This document shows, piece after piece, positions 11,095 through 22,550 of a DNA stretch of 64,000 nucleotides (position 1 is its first letter; each line of letters starts with the position of its first letter). The translations under genes were made by a program, and so were the position numbers. This stretch comes from Forficula auricularia (Eukaryota > Arthropoda > Insecta > Dermaptera > Forficulidae). A model generated the notes under the pieces. The model was not told where the DNA came from, searched no databases, and saw only the letters and a program-made list of their open reading frames with translations. The stretch is from assembly GCA_024734495.1 (NCBI GenBank), contig JALMQS010000085.1:16742334-16806333 (forward strand). The letters are read 5' to 3'.

Positions 11095-11550
11095 CAGGGT
11101 ATGGTCAAGTATTGTAATCGTGCATGAAAAAATTGTTTTTTCCTTCTTTTTTTCGAAATATCTCAAAAACGGCTGAAACTATTTTGATTAAAAAAAATTG
11201 AGCGAAACCATGGCATTTCGGTCTACAAAAAAGCCCTAATAAGTTTGTGTGAATATCTAAACCAAATTTCACATGTAGTTTTGGTCCATTGAGATTAATA
11301 GCTAATTAGATTTTGGTGGATATCGACCCAAAATTAATGGGGGTGGAGGGGGTTAAAAATTAAAAATCTAGGCGATTTAAGCAAACTCAACCAAATTTTG
11401 TATACATAATCAGTGGACTCCCAGAAGTCTAAAGATGGAAAAACCAACCGCCCAAAATGGGGGGAGAGGGCGGGTAGGGTCAAAAAATGAAAATCTAGGC
11501 CTTTTGACTAAACTCAACCAAATTTTGTTTATATAATCAGTGGGACCCCA
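11095..11550 (+). mobile_element. Mariner-like family C repeat, left part
   Basis: Starts after TA with cagggtatggtcaagtattg followed by 'taatcgtgcatg'. The same terminus is seen in inverted form at 46859-46897 and 47010-47035, and directly at 32043 and 50950. It then gives 'tatctcaaaaacggctgaaac' and family B/C units. It is cut at 11550 by the LINE and resumes at 14078. Confidence 0.65.
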
Positions 11551-11582
11551 TCATCATCATCATCATCATTGAGTATACAGTC
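11551..11582 (-). repeat. LINE 3' UTR and (ATG)n tail
   Basis: Between the stop codon and the target duplication lie only about 13 nt (GACTGTATACTCA) and then about seven ATG repeats, on the minus strand. There is no poly(A). The second copy at 51218 ends in the same way with three to four repeats. Confidence 0.85.
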
Positions 11583-13445
11583 CTAAGACTGGTTTGATGC
11601 AACAATCCGTCTCCACTCGACTCTGTCCTCCGCCAGCTGTTTAACCTCTCTAAATGTCTGGCATCCCATATCCCCAATTATTTGGTTGAAATATTCTAAT
11701 CTGGGTCTTCCCCTTCCCTTTTCTTTCCCACCTCCCCCTCCAAGATATCCCTAAGCAGTCCCCCATGTCTCAGTGTGTGCCCCATCATCTGACCTCTTCT
11801 CTTCTTCAGACTCTTCCACAAGGTTCTTCTTTCTCCGATTTTTCCAAGAACTTCTTCATTTGTGATTTTATCCATCCATTTGATATTCATCATTCTTCTG
11901 TAGCACCACATTTCGAAAGCCTCCAATCTCTTTCTCTCCGCTTTTCCAATTGTCCAGGTTTCACACCCGTACATGGCTATGCTCCATACATATGTCTTCA
12001 ATAGCAACTTCCTGTTTGCTAAGCTGATTGAGGAGGAGCATAGTAGTTTTTGTTTTGAATTAAACCCCATTTTTGCTTGGGCAATTCTTGATTTAATTTC
12101 GTTTTTGCTCCTCCCATCCCATGTTATTTTACTTCCTAGGTAGCGGAATTCCTTAACTCCTTCTAGGTTTTCTTGGTTAATTTTGATGCATTCCTGTCTC
12201 GTTTGTTCTTTTTTTGTACATACTAGGACCTTGGTTTTATTCTTGTTTATTTTCATTTTGATTTCTTCTATTAGGATTTGGTTAATTCCATTCAAGGCGT
12301 CCTCTAATTCTTTTTTATTGCTTCCTAGAAGGGCAATGTCATCGGCAAATCTTAACATAGCGATCTTTTGACCTTGGATTTCTATACCTGTATCAATTTT
12401 GTCTTTGAATTCTTTAATCGCTTCTTCTATGTATAAGTTGAAAATCATGGGTGACAGCACACATCCTTGTCTTACACCTTTTTTATTTTGGCTTCTCTTT
12501 GTTCATCACCAATATTTATAATTGCCGTCTGGTTTTGATATAGATTGTAGATTAGTCTTCTCTTCTGAATTTTATTCCCGCCTGTTTTAATATTTTAAAC
12601 ATAATTTCCCAATTGACGTTATCGAATGCTTTTTCTAGGTCTATGAATCCGATGTAGACAGATTCTTCCCTGATAAAAGCCCTTTCTATTATTAGTCTAA
12701 GAGAGAGAATTGCTTCTCGGGTGCCTCTGTTTCTTCTAAAGCCGAACTGGTCTTCCCCCAGATTTTCTTCAACTCTTTGTTCTATTCTTCTTTGGATTAT
12801 TTTGGTTAGGATTTTGGAGGCATGTGAGGTTAGGCTAATGGTCCTGAAATTTTCACATTTATCCGCGCCTGTCTTTTTGGGAAGTGTGACTATTTTGTTT
12901 TTTTCGAAATCTTTTGGGATGATTCCCAATTTATAGATTTTGCTAATTAGTTCAAAAAGTTTGTCACGTGCCTTTTCTCCAGAGTTCTTTAGGATTTCAG
13001 CTTGTATATTGTCTATTCCGGGTGCTCTATTATTCAAAGCTGTCTCGAATTCTGACCTGAGTATGGGGTCTCCTAATTCGTTTTCGTCCACAGATTCTTC
13101 TTCTTCTATTGGGTTCATTGTTTTTTCTTCTCCATAGAGTTCTTCTAGGTGTTCCTTCCATCTATTTGCCTGTTCGTTTTCGTTTAGAATAATGTGGCCT
13201 CCTTTATCTCTTATGTTCTTGCTTTTTGGCTTGTCTTCTTGAAAATTTCTTTTTATTGCCCTATAGGCTACATCAACTTTTCCCAATACTAGATTTTCGT
13301 TGACTTCTTTACATTTTTCTTGAATCATTTTTTCTTTTGCTTTTCTACATTCTCTTATAACTTTCCATCTTAATTTTTTATATGTTTCTTTCCCTTCTTC
13401 GTCTTTTCTGTTCTTAAATTTTCTTCGTTCGTCAATCAGTTGCCG
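11583..13445 (-). pseudogene. LINE reverse transcriptase and C-terminal region
   Basis: The LINE RT copies its own RNA at the nicked target. The first frame piece (12552-13328) contains 'LPKKTGADKCENFR', 'FGFRRNRGTREAI' and the motif A region 'FIDLEKAFDNVNW'. A one-base deletion near 12560 shifts to the second piece (11696-12460), which has 'RQGCVLSPMIFNLY' just upstream and the catalytic 'FADD' box. Next come the downstream 'YGCETWTI' and 'FEMWCYRRMM' motifs. A further shift near 11720 is needed to reach the real end 'VEWRRIVASNQS' and a TAG at 11583-11585. All key RT residues are visible, but at least three frameshifts make it inactive. The clade (RTE-, Daphne- or R4-like) cannot be settled by eye. 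Confidence 0.9.
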
Positions 13446-14063
13446 TATTTCGTCTGTTACCCATGGCTTTTTAATTTCGTTTTTTCTTTTGATTGAAGGA
13501 CTTCGTTAGCTGTTTCGGTCAGGCTTGATTTCATGTCATTCCATTCTTGTTCGATTTCATCTTCTTTATTATTTGTGTGTGTTTTTTCTTCCAGTTTCTT
13601 ATTCATTACGTTTTCGAAGAGTTTTTGGGTTTCCTTATTTTTTAATTTAGATATATCCCAGTTTTTTCGCGACCGCCCCTTTTTTATTAGTTTTTTAAAT
13701 TTTAGTTGGCATTTCATCGCAATTAGATTGTGATCACTAGCTATATCAGCCCCAGGATAACTTTTGCAGTCCTTTAATTGATTTCTGAATCTTTGTCTGA
13801 CTAATATGTAATCTATTTGAAATCTCCCTTGTCTAACGGCATTTTCCACGTGTAGATCCTTCTTGGATGGTGTTGGAAGAGTGTGTTTGCTACTACTAGA
13901 CTGTGCTTACTGCAAAATTCAATTAATCTTTCGCCCCTTTCATTCCTATTTCCTAGACCGTGTTCGCCCACCACTTTTCCTTCTTTGCCTTTTCCTACTC
14001 TTGCATTCCAATCCCCCCATAATTATTAAATTTTCATCCCCTTTAACGCGCTTCATCAGGTTT
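13446..14063 (-). pseudogene. LINE AP-endonuclease domain, C-terminal part
   Basis: In the CFDP2-like LINE family this domain nicks target DNA to prime reverse transcription. The frame reads through a 'GDWNARVG' motif, 'YTWK' and then 'DYILVRQRF' and 'ASDHNLI', the last containing the SDH catalytic signature of EEP-fold endonucleases. The N-terminal half is missing because of 5' truncation. A G6 run near 14020 carries one extra base that breaks the GDWN motif. A second indel in an A-run near 13465 separates this frame from the RT frame, where a short sequence ending in SHG replaces the expected KPWVTDEI. The intact 130-codon piece is 13457-13849. Confidence 0.85.
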
Positions 14064-14454
14064 TCAGTGGGACCCCAGAAGTCCAAAAATGCAAAAAGCG
14101 CCCAAAATGGGGAGAGGGGGGGTGTAGGGTCAAAAAATGAAAATCTTGGCCATTTACCAAACTCAACGAAATTTTGTATACATAATCAATGGGATCCCAG
14201 AAGTCTAAAAATGCAAAAACCAACCATCCAAAATGGGAGGGGGGGTGTAGGGTCAAAAAATGAAAATTTAGGCCCTTGTACCAAACTCAAACGAATTTTG
14301 TATAAATAATCCAGTGGGCCCAGAGTAATCTAAAAATGCAAAAACTCCCTCCCCTACATGATTATAAATAATTTAATTAAATATTAAATATAAGTGAGGG
14401 GCCATGTTATATGGTAAAGTCAAGTGGATGGCCACATCAGAAGATGTCAGATTA
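14064..14454 (+). repeat. Family C repeat, right part
   Basis: Continuation of the repeat interrupted at 11550. It holds three ~115-bp units with 'aaaattttgtatacataatc', 'gggacccagaag'-type words and G-runs, then A/T-rich sequence. The 148-codon plus frame that runs from the LINE into this block is composed of repeat units and is not a gene. Confidence 0.6.
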
Positions 14455-14514
14455 TTTTTATTTATTTCTAACCATATGAGCCCCTGTCAGCGTAAATATT
14501 CGAAAAAATTTAAA

Positions 14515-15578
14515 ATAAGAAGTATCCTAATATGGTTGTTGCACTTTCTTGCACCCTTAGCATTTTCGGTATCTAAAATAACAGAATAAATAACATTGTT
14601 AATATTTCAATTAATTGATAAGAAAATTTATAGTTCTGTTTGAATAGCAATATTGCTCTTTCTCTCGCTCTTTTTGCTGTAAATTTTATTTAGTCAGAAA
14701 GCTTAGGATGTTTTAAGGGTAGGTTGTTGGAGACACCCTCTCTAGGAAGGAAAAGGACGGGATTGATGGAATAACGAGTGCAAGCGAGACGGTGAGATTT
14801 TAATTAAAACTATTGACCACGCAAAAGGGTTGCTTCATGCCTGCTACAGATAATAGAATATATTTATTCTTCGAAGAGGCTGGGGGAGGAACCAACCCCG
14901 GAAAGAAAAGTTTAGCGGGCGGGGGGGGGGATAGAGAAAGGAATTTAAAATATCTTCAATTAAATCATTATTTATAGGGAATAGAATAAATCAACAACAA
15001 GTTGGAAACGTTCATGATATATATAGAAATTTCCACCATGGCTGGGAATTCAATTTCTCCCCGACCTGGGTGCCTAGCACTTTCTACTTTCATTTATTCA
15101 AGTGATGTGAAAGTATTGTAATTGGCTGAGTGAAAACGCATTTCTAAAGCCATCCTAGATCCAATAAGATTAATATTTTCAAAATAAAGGGTAAAATTAT
15201 AAATTAAGAAAAATATACTTTAGACCTGTTTTCTTTGGAAATGGATTGATAGCTTTATAACTTAGGATTGGGTGGAAGACAGTCCAGAAATAAATAAGAG
15301 ATTATTTACAATAAATACTCTTTTATTGGAAATAATTTATCAAAGTGCGCAGGCCAAGTTCAAGCATTAGCTTGGCCGTACACGCTGTACTCTATTTACG
15401 CCAATTTCGACCCCCTGAAGCTCGGAATCCATTTGAGATATAGAGCTGAAATTATACGCATGTAATTATGTAATCCATCTTGAGGAGAGTATCAAATTTC
15501 AATAATATATATTAAATAGATTCTGAGATATGGACCTGAGAAAATAGCTAATTTTGGCACACACACACTGACAGGTCA
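14515..15578. other. Unassigned, mostly AT-rich sequence
   Basis: No convincing frame, RNA or terminal repeat. A G-run lies at 14919-14930. Slightly more balanced composition occurs around 14700-14830 and 15350-15440. Confidence 0.4.
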
Positions 15579-15586
15579 TCAAAACC

Positions 15587-15773
15587 TGAGTGGTGATCCG
15601 CGATTGGAAGTAGGTGTACACCTCTTTGGAAGTATTTTGGAAGTACTTGGAAATATTTGGAAGTACTTGGAAATATTTGGAAGTACTTGGAAATATTTGG
15701 AAGTATTTGGAAATATTTGGAAGTACAAGTGGAAGTAGAGTGTACAGCATATTAGGTCGCGGTTCATCCCTCG
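15587..15773. mobile_element. hAT-type MITE family M, copy 1
   Basis: Flanked by the exact 8-bp duplication tcaaaacc (15579-15586 and 15774-15781). Ends are tgagtggtgatccgcgattg and gtcgcggttcatccctcg, the degenerate inverted terminus of the family (consensus cgaggggtgaaccgcga). Next inward come 'taggtgtaca' and its complement. The centre (about 15625-15726) is a tandem array alternating ttggaagtac and ttggaaatat. No coding capacity; the short frames on either strand translate the tandem repeat. Confidence 0.88.
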
Positions 15774-15896
15774 TCAAAACCTATAGAGTACTTCCAATCA
15801 TTCCAGCATCATTAAATTTCGCCTGCTAAGTAGAGTTTGGGACACAAACAAAGGAAAAATTCCAAAAATCCTAACTTTCAATCTTTCAACCCCTTC

Positions 15897-16063
15897 AAAA
15901 TGGGAGGGGGGGTGTCAAAAATGAAAAATTCTAGCCTGTTGGACCAAACTTAACAAAATTTTCTATACATATTCTGTGGGCCTCCTGAAGGATAGAAATG
16001 CAAAAACTAACCACCCGAAATGAGTGGGGGGGGGGTCAAAAAATTTATAGCCCTTTGAACCAA
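15897..16063 (-). repeat. Family B/C unit fragment
   Basis: One and a half ~115-bp units: 'gtcaaaaatgaaaaattcta', 'ctatacatattctgtgggcc', 'aaaactaaccaccc', flanked by G-runs. No terminal sequence is present. Confidence 0.6.
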
Positions 16064-16097
16064 CGGGCTTTCTCATAGCTTACAAAAAGCAGAGAAA

Positions 16098-16288
16098 TCT
16101 CAATCAAAACATTCTGTGAAAAAACAGACCAAGTTCGAAAAAGTAGTGAAATCTAGTGTGTAGCCAAGTTAAAGTTGAAAGTATTTTCTCAACTTAATTA
16201 TTCTTGGGGAATTTAACTTGGCTACTCAATAGATTTCACTACTTTTTCGAACTTGGCCTTTTTTCACAGAATGTTTTGGTTGAGATTA
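16098..16288. repeat. Short palindromic hairpin element
   Basis: Arms of about 75-80 bp (containing aacattctgtgaaaaaac, 'aagttcgaaaaagtagtgaa' and 'tagccaagtt') are inverted around a 30-bp centre near 16195. Confidence 0.75.
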
Positions 16289-16337
16289 TTTATTTTTGGA
16301 CTGCCTTCCATCCAATCCTGGGCTAATATATATATAT

Positions 16338-16585
16338 CAGTGGCGGACGGGGACTTTTCAGCCAAAGGATGCTGTCCAAAAAAAATACCCTTCATTTTTT
16401 AAAATGTTATTTTATTATTCGCTTTTTTTGAAAATTTCATCCAATACAGCATCATTGAATTTTTCGTTATTTTTTCAAATTGAACATTATATTTTTTTAT
16501 AACACACAGCATGAAAATACTATAAATATTTTGAAATTTTAGGAATCGCGGCCCATACCCAGCACCCATAGACCGGACGCCACTA
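16338..16585. mobile_element. Candidate TIR element
   Basis: Left end cagtggcggacgggg and right end accggacgccacta share an inverted AGTGGCG core. The interior is A/T-rich and non-coding. No clear target duplication, so this is tentative. Confidence 0.35.
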
Positions 16586-16591
16586 ATATTT

Positions 16592-17094
16592 ACTTTAGCA
16601 TACGGAGTAAGTTGAAATATTATTATCGTATATGAATTAAATGTTTTTTTCCTTAGAATTTTTTTAAATATCTCAAAAATAACTAAAACTAACTAAAAAA
16701 CCATCAATGACGATATTAAACTAAACTCCTTTTTCTTAATAATTTTTAGATATATGACCAACCACTCAGACACCTAGAGTTAACTGTATGCAATCTGATT
16801 TTACGGATAAATTGATATTGTCAAGTTGAACTGAAATGAACACATCCTTTGAGCCAATTCAATCTATTTTTTGCTTCATTATTCGAAGATTCTTAAGGAA
16901 GTGGACAAAATATTTTTTTAAACAAAAAATTATTCAAAGCTGAACGTTTCGTCGATCTATTTTGACTTCATTAGCAAATTGTTTTAAAACAATACATTTA
17001 TCTTCTATTAGTCTGATAGGTTGCTTCTGAAAGTGCTTGGAGCACCCTCTCCAGAGATGCGACCCACATTCGAGACAGGGGGATTTCGTTCTTT
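16592..17094. other. Degenerate family C head and unassigned sequence
   Basis: The first ~120 bp resemble the family C terminus ('tttagcatacggagtaag', 'tatctcaaaaataac'). The remainder has a decayed hammerhead-like word (CTAATGA ... GACGAAACGTT, minus, about 16944-16975) but nothing else. Confidence 0.4.
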
Positions 17095-17102
17095 GTATAG
17101 GG

Positions 17103-18238
17103 CAGGGGTCGGGGAACCAGGTAAATTACCCCAAATGGGGTAAAAATTACATTTTTTAAAAAATTTTATTTTATAAACTATTATAGTATTGTTAGTTTGA
17201 TAACTTTTCCAGGAATTCAAATTAAAATTAATAAAAGTTAAAAAAAAATATAGAAACATTAATAAAAGTTATGCATTTTTTGTCATGATGCGTGTTGGTG
17301 TATTTTTCTTTTTAAAAAGCAGTCAGTTAAACCCGGCAAGAAATCGGCTGAATGCCGAGGATTGTATTCAAATTGCGCTCATGTCAAAAAGTCCTAATTT
17401 TGAAGTTATTTTAGCGAAAATGAAACAACATAATTTTTCTAAAACGTAAAAGCGTTTGAATTATGTTAATGTTTGCAATTTTTATTTACTTACAGAGAGT
17501 TTTCATGTAAATTCCATTTAATTCAATAAATAATAAATAAGTGCCTGGAGCACCGGGCGATGCTCGGTAGCTTTTTGCTTCTAAATAGCTTAAGTTTCAA
17601 ATTTCAAGGCTCTGCGACTTTCCGAAGACGAGATATGAACGATTAAAATATTTATTTTCTGACATGACTAATTTACACCCCTTCTCTTATTTTGACCCTT
17701 TTAAATCATGAAGAAGGATGTATGATCCTTCGAATTGTTGGATTATTTAAGAGAATAAAATTGATATTCTATTAAATTATTTTATAGAAAAATACCTTTA
17801 TTTAATCAAATTGGCAAATTCTAATATATAATAACATTTGTAATGATCTATTAGTGCAATTTAAAATAAAAAAACCAATTAATTTTATTAAAAATAAATT
17901 GAAAGAAATGTAATTATAAATTTTTATTCCAACAACCACCTCTGAATAATTATTTCAATTAACAAAAAACCCATCAAAAACAACTTATCCGAAGATGAGA
18001 CCTTCATAGATCGAATTGTCAACACAAAAACCCGCCTAACCCGTTAATTTCATCCAAAGCGTTGAGAGCCCTTTTTCGACAATAACCGATTCTAAATATC
18101 CATATATACAAGAATTGCTCGTTTAATATAAAAAGATAAGAAACATTTACCTTGCTTTTTTTGCTTTTCGTGTAGGGGTAATAGCGACCTATGGAAAAAT
18201 ATTTTGGGGTAATAGCTAAAAAAGTTCCCTGATCTTTG
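17103..18238. mobile_element. Non-autonomous hAT element H1, copy 1 (1136 bp)
   Basis: Ends caggggtcggggaac and gttccctgatctttg are imperfect terminal inverted repeats of hAT type. The flanks gtataggg and gtataggc match at 7 of 8 positions, an 8-bp target duplication. The interior includes 'cgtgttggtgtatttttc', 'aacccggcaagaaatcgg' and an embedded Helitron-like repeat F (about 17545-18120). No transposase frame is seen. A second copy lies at 48767-49882. Confidence 0.85.
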
Positions 18239-18488
18239 GTATAGGCATAGGCTAGAAAGTTACATTAAAAATTGCTTAGTTCTGAATAAAAATTCATGCT
18301 TAGATGTGGCACTTTTTATTACAGAAGTAATTTGGACATTCCAAGATAAGTTTGAGCATAGACTGACACCCTACAATATTTCATTATTAATATTTTGCCA
18401 CAAAAGTGCATCAATTGAATTAAAATAAATGTCAGGATGGTTCTTATCTACCGAGTCCAAGCAGTCTCAAGATTAAGTTAGGTTACGT

Positions 18489-18647
18489 CGAGGGGTAAGC
18501 CGCGATTGGAATTAAGTGTACACCGTCTTTGGAATTATTTGAAATTACTTTGGAATTCATTAGATAATCTGTGTCATCTATTGTTTTCTACTTGGAAATA
18601 GAAGTAGAAGTAGGTGTACACGATTTTAGGTCGCGGTTCACACCTCG
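18489..18647. mobile_element. hAT-type MITE family M, copy 2
   Basis: Exact 8-bp duplication ggttacgt on both sides (18481-18488, 18648-18655). Ends cgaggggtaagccgcgattg and gtcgcggttcacacctcg. The centre has only two to three diverged repeat words and a unique 'cattagataatctgtg' stretch instead of the long tandem array. Confidence 0.88.
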
Positions 18648-18655
18648 GGTTACGT

Positions 18656-19285
18656 TCTGCTGACGAGGAAAAAAAACGCTGTTGTAATATTGATCTAGTA
18701 AGATATAAAAACAGATTAATAAATAAATGATCCACATCATGCAATCTACTCTCTCTTTATTTAAATCCATAAATATTAACTGACTGTAAATCTTTTCATA
18801 TGCATTTATATTTTAAATTTTTATGATTAATAAATTTTATGAATCGAAATATTAATATTAAATAATGGACTTGTTTTTTGATCTTAAATATACGGAATTC
18901 GAAATTAAATTTTAATGAAACGTGAAATAACTAGACATATACTAGGTTTTTATTACACACCGAGAGATGAGACAAGGAAACTAAATTTCGTAAAATTTTA
19001 AATAATAATAAATAATATCGTAAACTATTAGATTCCTAAACATTTTCAAACTAACATTAAAATACAAATTGATATTTAAAACAATATTAAATTTTATTAA
19101 AAATTAAATTTTTTTATTAAAACTATAATCATTTGAAATTAAGCGGTAGGTACTTCAGTCAATTAAAACATCGCAATGCCATCTAAGACCGAGGCATTCT
19201 TTAAATATTTGCAAATTTGCATTTGTGTGTAAATTCTCATTTCTCAGAAGACCATTCAAAATTAAACAAAATAGACTTCTCCCTC
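18656..19285. other. AT-rich sequence, no feature recognised
   Basis: A/T-rich with no supported ORF or repeat structure. Confidence 0.45.
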
Positions 19286-19690
19286 CACTAATTTTAAATA
19301 TTTTACCCTTTTGTTATCTTAAAAATAAATTTTACCATTGAAGTTGTATTCAAATTCGAAATCCTCATTTCTCAAAAAGCCATTCAAAATTAAACAAAAA
19401 GTAGACTTCCTACCTTTTCTCCCTCCAATAATTTTAAATATCTACCCTTTTTGTTATCTTAAAAAATAAATTTACCATGATGACTTGTATTCAAATTCGA
19501 CTTATCCAGGTCAGTTAATTTCTGTTTCTCCTGAAGATTGGTTAGTCACCGAGAAATATATATCGAGATTAAATATTCTCCAAAAAATAAATTCGTTTTA
19601 TTTTTTATATCTTAATGTGAAACCTACCAAGTATTTTTATCCAATAATTTTAAAAAATGTTTCACCAAGTACCATAAAGGCGACTGTCCA
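19286..19690 (+). repeat. Hammerhead-bearing repeat Q, copy 1
   Basis: Shares long stretches with 44710-45058: 'gacttatccaggtcag', 'tttctcctgaagat', 'ttaatgtgaaacctac', 'aaataaattcgttttatt'. It includes an internal direct repeat ('ttgttatcttaaaaa', 'gtattcaaattcga'). A decayed hammerhead word (CTGAAGATTGG ... CACCGAGAAA) is at 19531-19559. Confidence 0.6.
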
Positions 19691-19857
19691 CGCAGTGAAG
19701 TAAAGGTTTTGGATTTTGTATGTTTTTCCTTGTTTTTAACAATTAAAAAATAAAGTTGATACAATTTTGATGGCTGTATATGTATATAATTAAGTAATGG
19801 AGAGGAATTCAGCCAATGGGTAGCCTCTGCTGAATAAAAAACTCCCAATTATGGAAA

Positions 19858-19892
19858 ACGTTTCGGCTTTAATTAAATAATGCCATCATCAG
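19858..19892 (-). ncRNA. Hammerhead-like ribozyme core
   Basis: On the minus strand: CTGATGA, one extra T, stem II GGC/GCC closing an A/T-rich loop, then GAAACGT. These are the invariant core words of a hammerhead with a collapsed stem III (ACGT). The cleavage triplet is GTT, and activity is untested. Confidence 0.6.
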
Positions 19893-20605
19893 TTCCTAAG
19901 AGCTGAAAAAGCGATAGAGCACACATGTAAAATTACAATAAAATTTTTTACAAAAAAATCCAAAACTTGTTAATTACAGAATTATATCTTAAAGTATTAG
20001 CGACACAATAAATTTTATAAATAAATTGCCCGCAGGCACAGTTGCAAGAGGCTCTTAATTTTCAAACTGATTGTATTGGGCTTAGCAATGCCTACTTGTC
20101 AATATTGACAAATACTGATTCCAAGTATAATAAACATTGAGAGAGGGGGAAAGAATTGTAAAAAGGAAAAAAAAATTTTTTTTCATTTTTATTTATATAT
20201 TGTCATTTTGAATTCGAATTTTGTTATTCTTAATGTTTTTTAATTATTTTGAGAAATCTTTTAATTGAGATGTTTGTTAGGGGTCAGTGATCCTAATTAG
20301 ATCAATGTCCTCATAATAATTATTATTATTAATTGAATGAAATGAAAATTCGCTATATTTGTACTTGAGACGTTGCCCATATCAGTGAGAGCACACCAAG
20401 CTTTATGTACCATTTATAATTCATATAATTTTGTATATTATGATAAAATTCACAACAACTCTGCCTGCGGACAATTTATTTATAAAATTTATTGTGTCGC
20501 TAATACTGTAAGATATAATTCTGTAATTAACAAGTTTGGATTTTTTGTAAAATTTTTATTGTAATTTTACATGTGTGCTCTATCGCTTTTTTCAGCTCTT
20601 AGGAA

Positions 20606-20641
20606 CTGATGATGGCATTATTTAATTAAAGCCGAAACGTT
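20606..20641 (+). ncRNA. Hammerhead-like ribozyme core
   Basis: Mirror copy of the previous core, in the right arm of the same foldback: CTGATGA, stem II GGC/GCC, GAAACGTT. Identical core residues in both arms. Confidence 0.6.
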
Positions 20642-20715
20642 TTCCATAATTGGGAGTTTTTTATTCAGCAGAGGCTACCCATTGGCTGAATCCCTCTCCA
20701 TTACTTAATTATATA

Positions 20716-21739
20716 AAATTAAAAAATAATTTTAAGTTAAATGTTACAATAAAATGTTGTTCCAAATGATAATAAAAATAAATATTTAAATTAAATTTAC
20801 CGTGAATTAGCATAATTTTATTTAAAAAAGAAAAAAGTATTGGTGGCCCAATTGAGATGGAACGGGACTCGTATATCCAGTGTTGAGTAACATAATAAAT
20901 AATAAAAATGTTAGTTTTTTCGCAATTGAAAAAAATAGATTTGGTACTTTTGGAAATGAACTTCTTAAATAAGAGAAATATTTTTTTTTCAAATAAAGAA
21001 TAATTTGTAAATCAATTTTATCTTACTGGGGTTATGATTCAGTAACCTTCAAAAAGTAACTTAACCAATGGTCTATATTAAGCCTCTTACCACCATTGAT
21101 ACTCAAATAAACATTTCATAAAATCAACTTGAAACGAATTTGGTTTGAATTTTGGCTAAATTCCATTTCAAATTGATTGGTTTCAGAAATATTTTTCAAC
21201 CTTCTATCTATCAAATTAATAATAATTTCGATTTAATCCCCAACGGTCGTTCTATTTTCTATCTTGACGAGTTATCCTCTATTCGATATATATCTGCTCT
21301 ATTCGATATATATCTCTCTATCTGCTTGTCAAACGTAACATTAAATTAATGAATACGCATGTTGAAATTGTTCCATTCGAACATCCATTATGACACTTCT
21401 AATACGCAATGGAAGTATTCGCCATCGAATTCAATAAAGAATACCATTTTCAGCCCTCTTGTGCCAAAATAAAATCAGTTTCTCGAAAGAAAATAAATCT
21501 TGATTTGTTTGATACTCCTCAGAGTGACGTCAACGCTAATCTAAATATACTGAAAGCTATCTAGTCAAATTATTGATTCTATTTATTGGGGATAATTCAC
21601 TAGCGAATTTGGCTAAATGGGGAATAAACAAACTCATTTGAGCCCTAATTAAAATGATCGCCCCATTAATTTTTGCTTAACTAGAGGAGATCAAATTGCC
21701 GATTGTGGTTCAACTAACGAAGCTAAATCTCTCAAAATT
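20716..21739. other. AT-rich sequence with short local repeat
   Basis: No gene seen. A small tandem duplication of 'ctattcgatatatatct' occurs at about 21279-21318. The 65-codon frame there is not convincing. Confidence 0.45.
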
Positions 21740-21954
21740 ATATTATGAATGGAAATCCTAATTTTAATTTTATTATATACGCCATTTTTGTTAAAAAAAT
21801 CGATACACTGCACGAATTATTTATTATTATCAGATAAATTATTTCACTAAACTTATTCATCCGATTAAAATAATATAAAATAAGCTTCCTATATTAGTTA
21901 GTTACCTCTTCTCTCATTTGTTTAACATTTTTCGGAAATTTATTTATTTATTTA
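21740..21954 (-). repeat. Repeat G, uninterrupted copy
   Basis: Complement of 30305-30371 plus 31129-31270. Shared words: ttaattttattatata, 'agataaattatttcactaaa', 'ataagcttcctat', 'gttagttac', 'catttgtttaacattttt'. It preserves the site that is occupied by a MITE in the other copy. Confidence 0.75.
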
Positions 21955-22550
21955 TTCATCTACTCTTATTAAACGAGCAAAATTGTTTGTATATTTGTTT
22001 ATATATTTCTATCTTAGTTCTATTTTGAAAACGGCTCTACCGATTTTGATGAAACAAATTCTATTAACAAGATTTAACGAGGATGAGAAAGCGATCTAGC
22101 TAGGTCTGGACCTCTGACTAAATTTAATCTTAATTGATCTTTTCTTAATTAAAGTAATTATTGACAGATGAAAATCTCAATAAAAAAGTTTGTTTACATT
22201 TTTTTCAATTATCTTTTATTTTTAATTGGATTTTTAATTTTAAAACCCACTAATAGGTTATAGCAAATATTAATATATTATATTAAAATTCGGAATTTTT
22301 TGTTTTGTTTTTAATTAACAGGTGTCTAAATCATAACAAAACAGGTGTGTTTACAAATAAAGTGGTTAAAGTGGCTTTTTTTATATAACTTGGAAACAAA
22401 TCTTATTTAATTTTATGTTTTATTTCAGATCCTATACGATTATTTTTTTATTATTATTTTCCTATTTATTTTTTTATAATGTTTATCAATATGAACGAAT
22501 GTGGGCAAAATTGAGTTGTACGAGGTAAACAAATATACACAATATGTAAG

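Larger units (their letters stand above)
11551..14063 (-). mobile_element. 5'-truncated non-LTR retrotransposon (LINE), dead
   Basis: The 14-bp word tcagtgggacccca flanks the element at 11537-11550 and 14064-14077, a target-site duplication. On the minus strand the element encodes the rear of an AP-type endonuclease, a reverse transcriptase and a conserved C-terminal region. It ends in a (ATG)n tail immediately before the left duplication. It is 5'-truncated within the endonuclease and broken by several one-base frameshifts. The insertion lies inside a family C repeat. Confidence 0.93.
10541..14515. repeat. Composite flanked by ~50-bp inverted repeats
   Basis: The left arm at about 10541-10590 (atttacgctgacaggggctc, then atatggttagaaataaat) recurs as its complement at about 14455-14505. 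Between the arms lie foldback element E, a family C repeat and a LINE inserted into that repeat. The arms may be the ends of an old mobile element that later acted as a landing site. Confidence 0.6.
19783..20715. repeat. Foldback element with ~262-bp arms
   Basis: Left arm 19783-20045 is the near-exact complement of right arm 20455-20715, separated by a ~410-bp A/T-rich spacer. Shared words include ttaagtaatggagagg, 'tggaaaacgtttcggc', 'gctctatcgc', 'attagcgacacaataaa' and 'cgcaggcaca'. Each arm carries one hammerhead core, pointing outward on opposite strands. Confidence 0.9.

Noticed and set aside
13863..14309. 148-codon plus-strand frame
   Set aside because: Runs antisense to the LINE endonuclease and then through family C units; explained by repeats.
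15499..15777. Repetitive 'SKYFQ/PNTSKYFQ' type frames (also 47701-48044)
   Set aside because: Direct translation of the 10-bp array inside family M MITEs; not a repeat protein.
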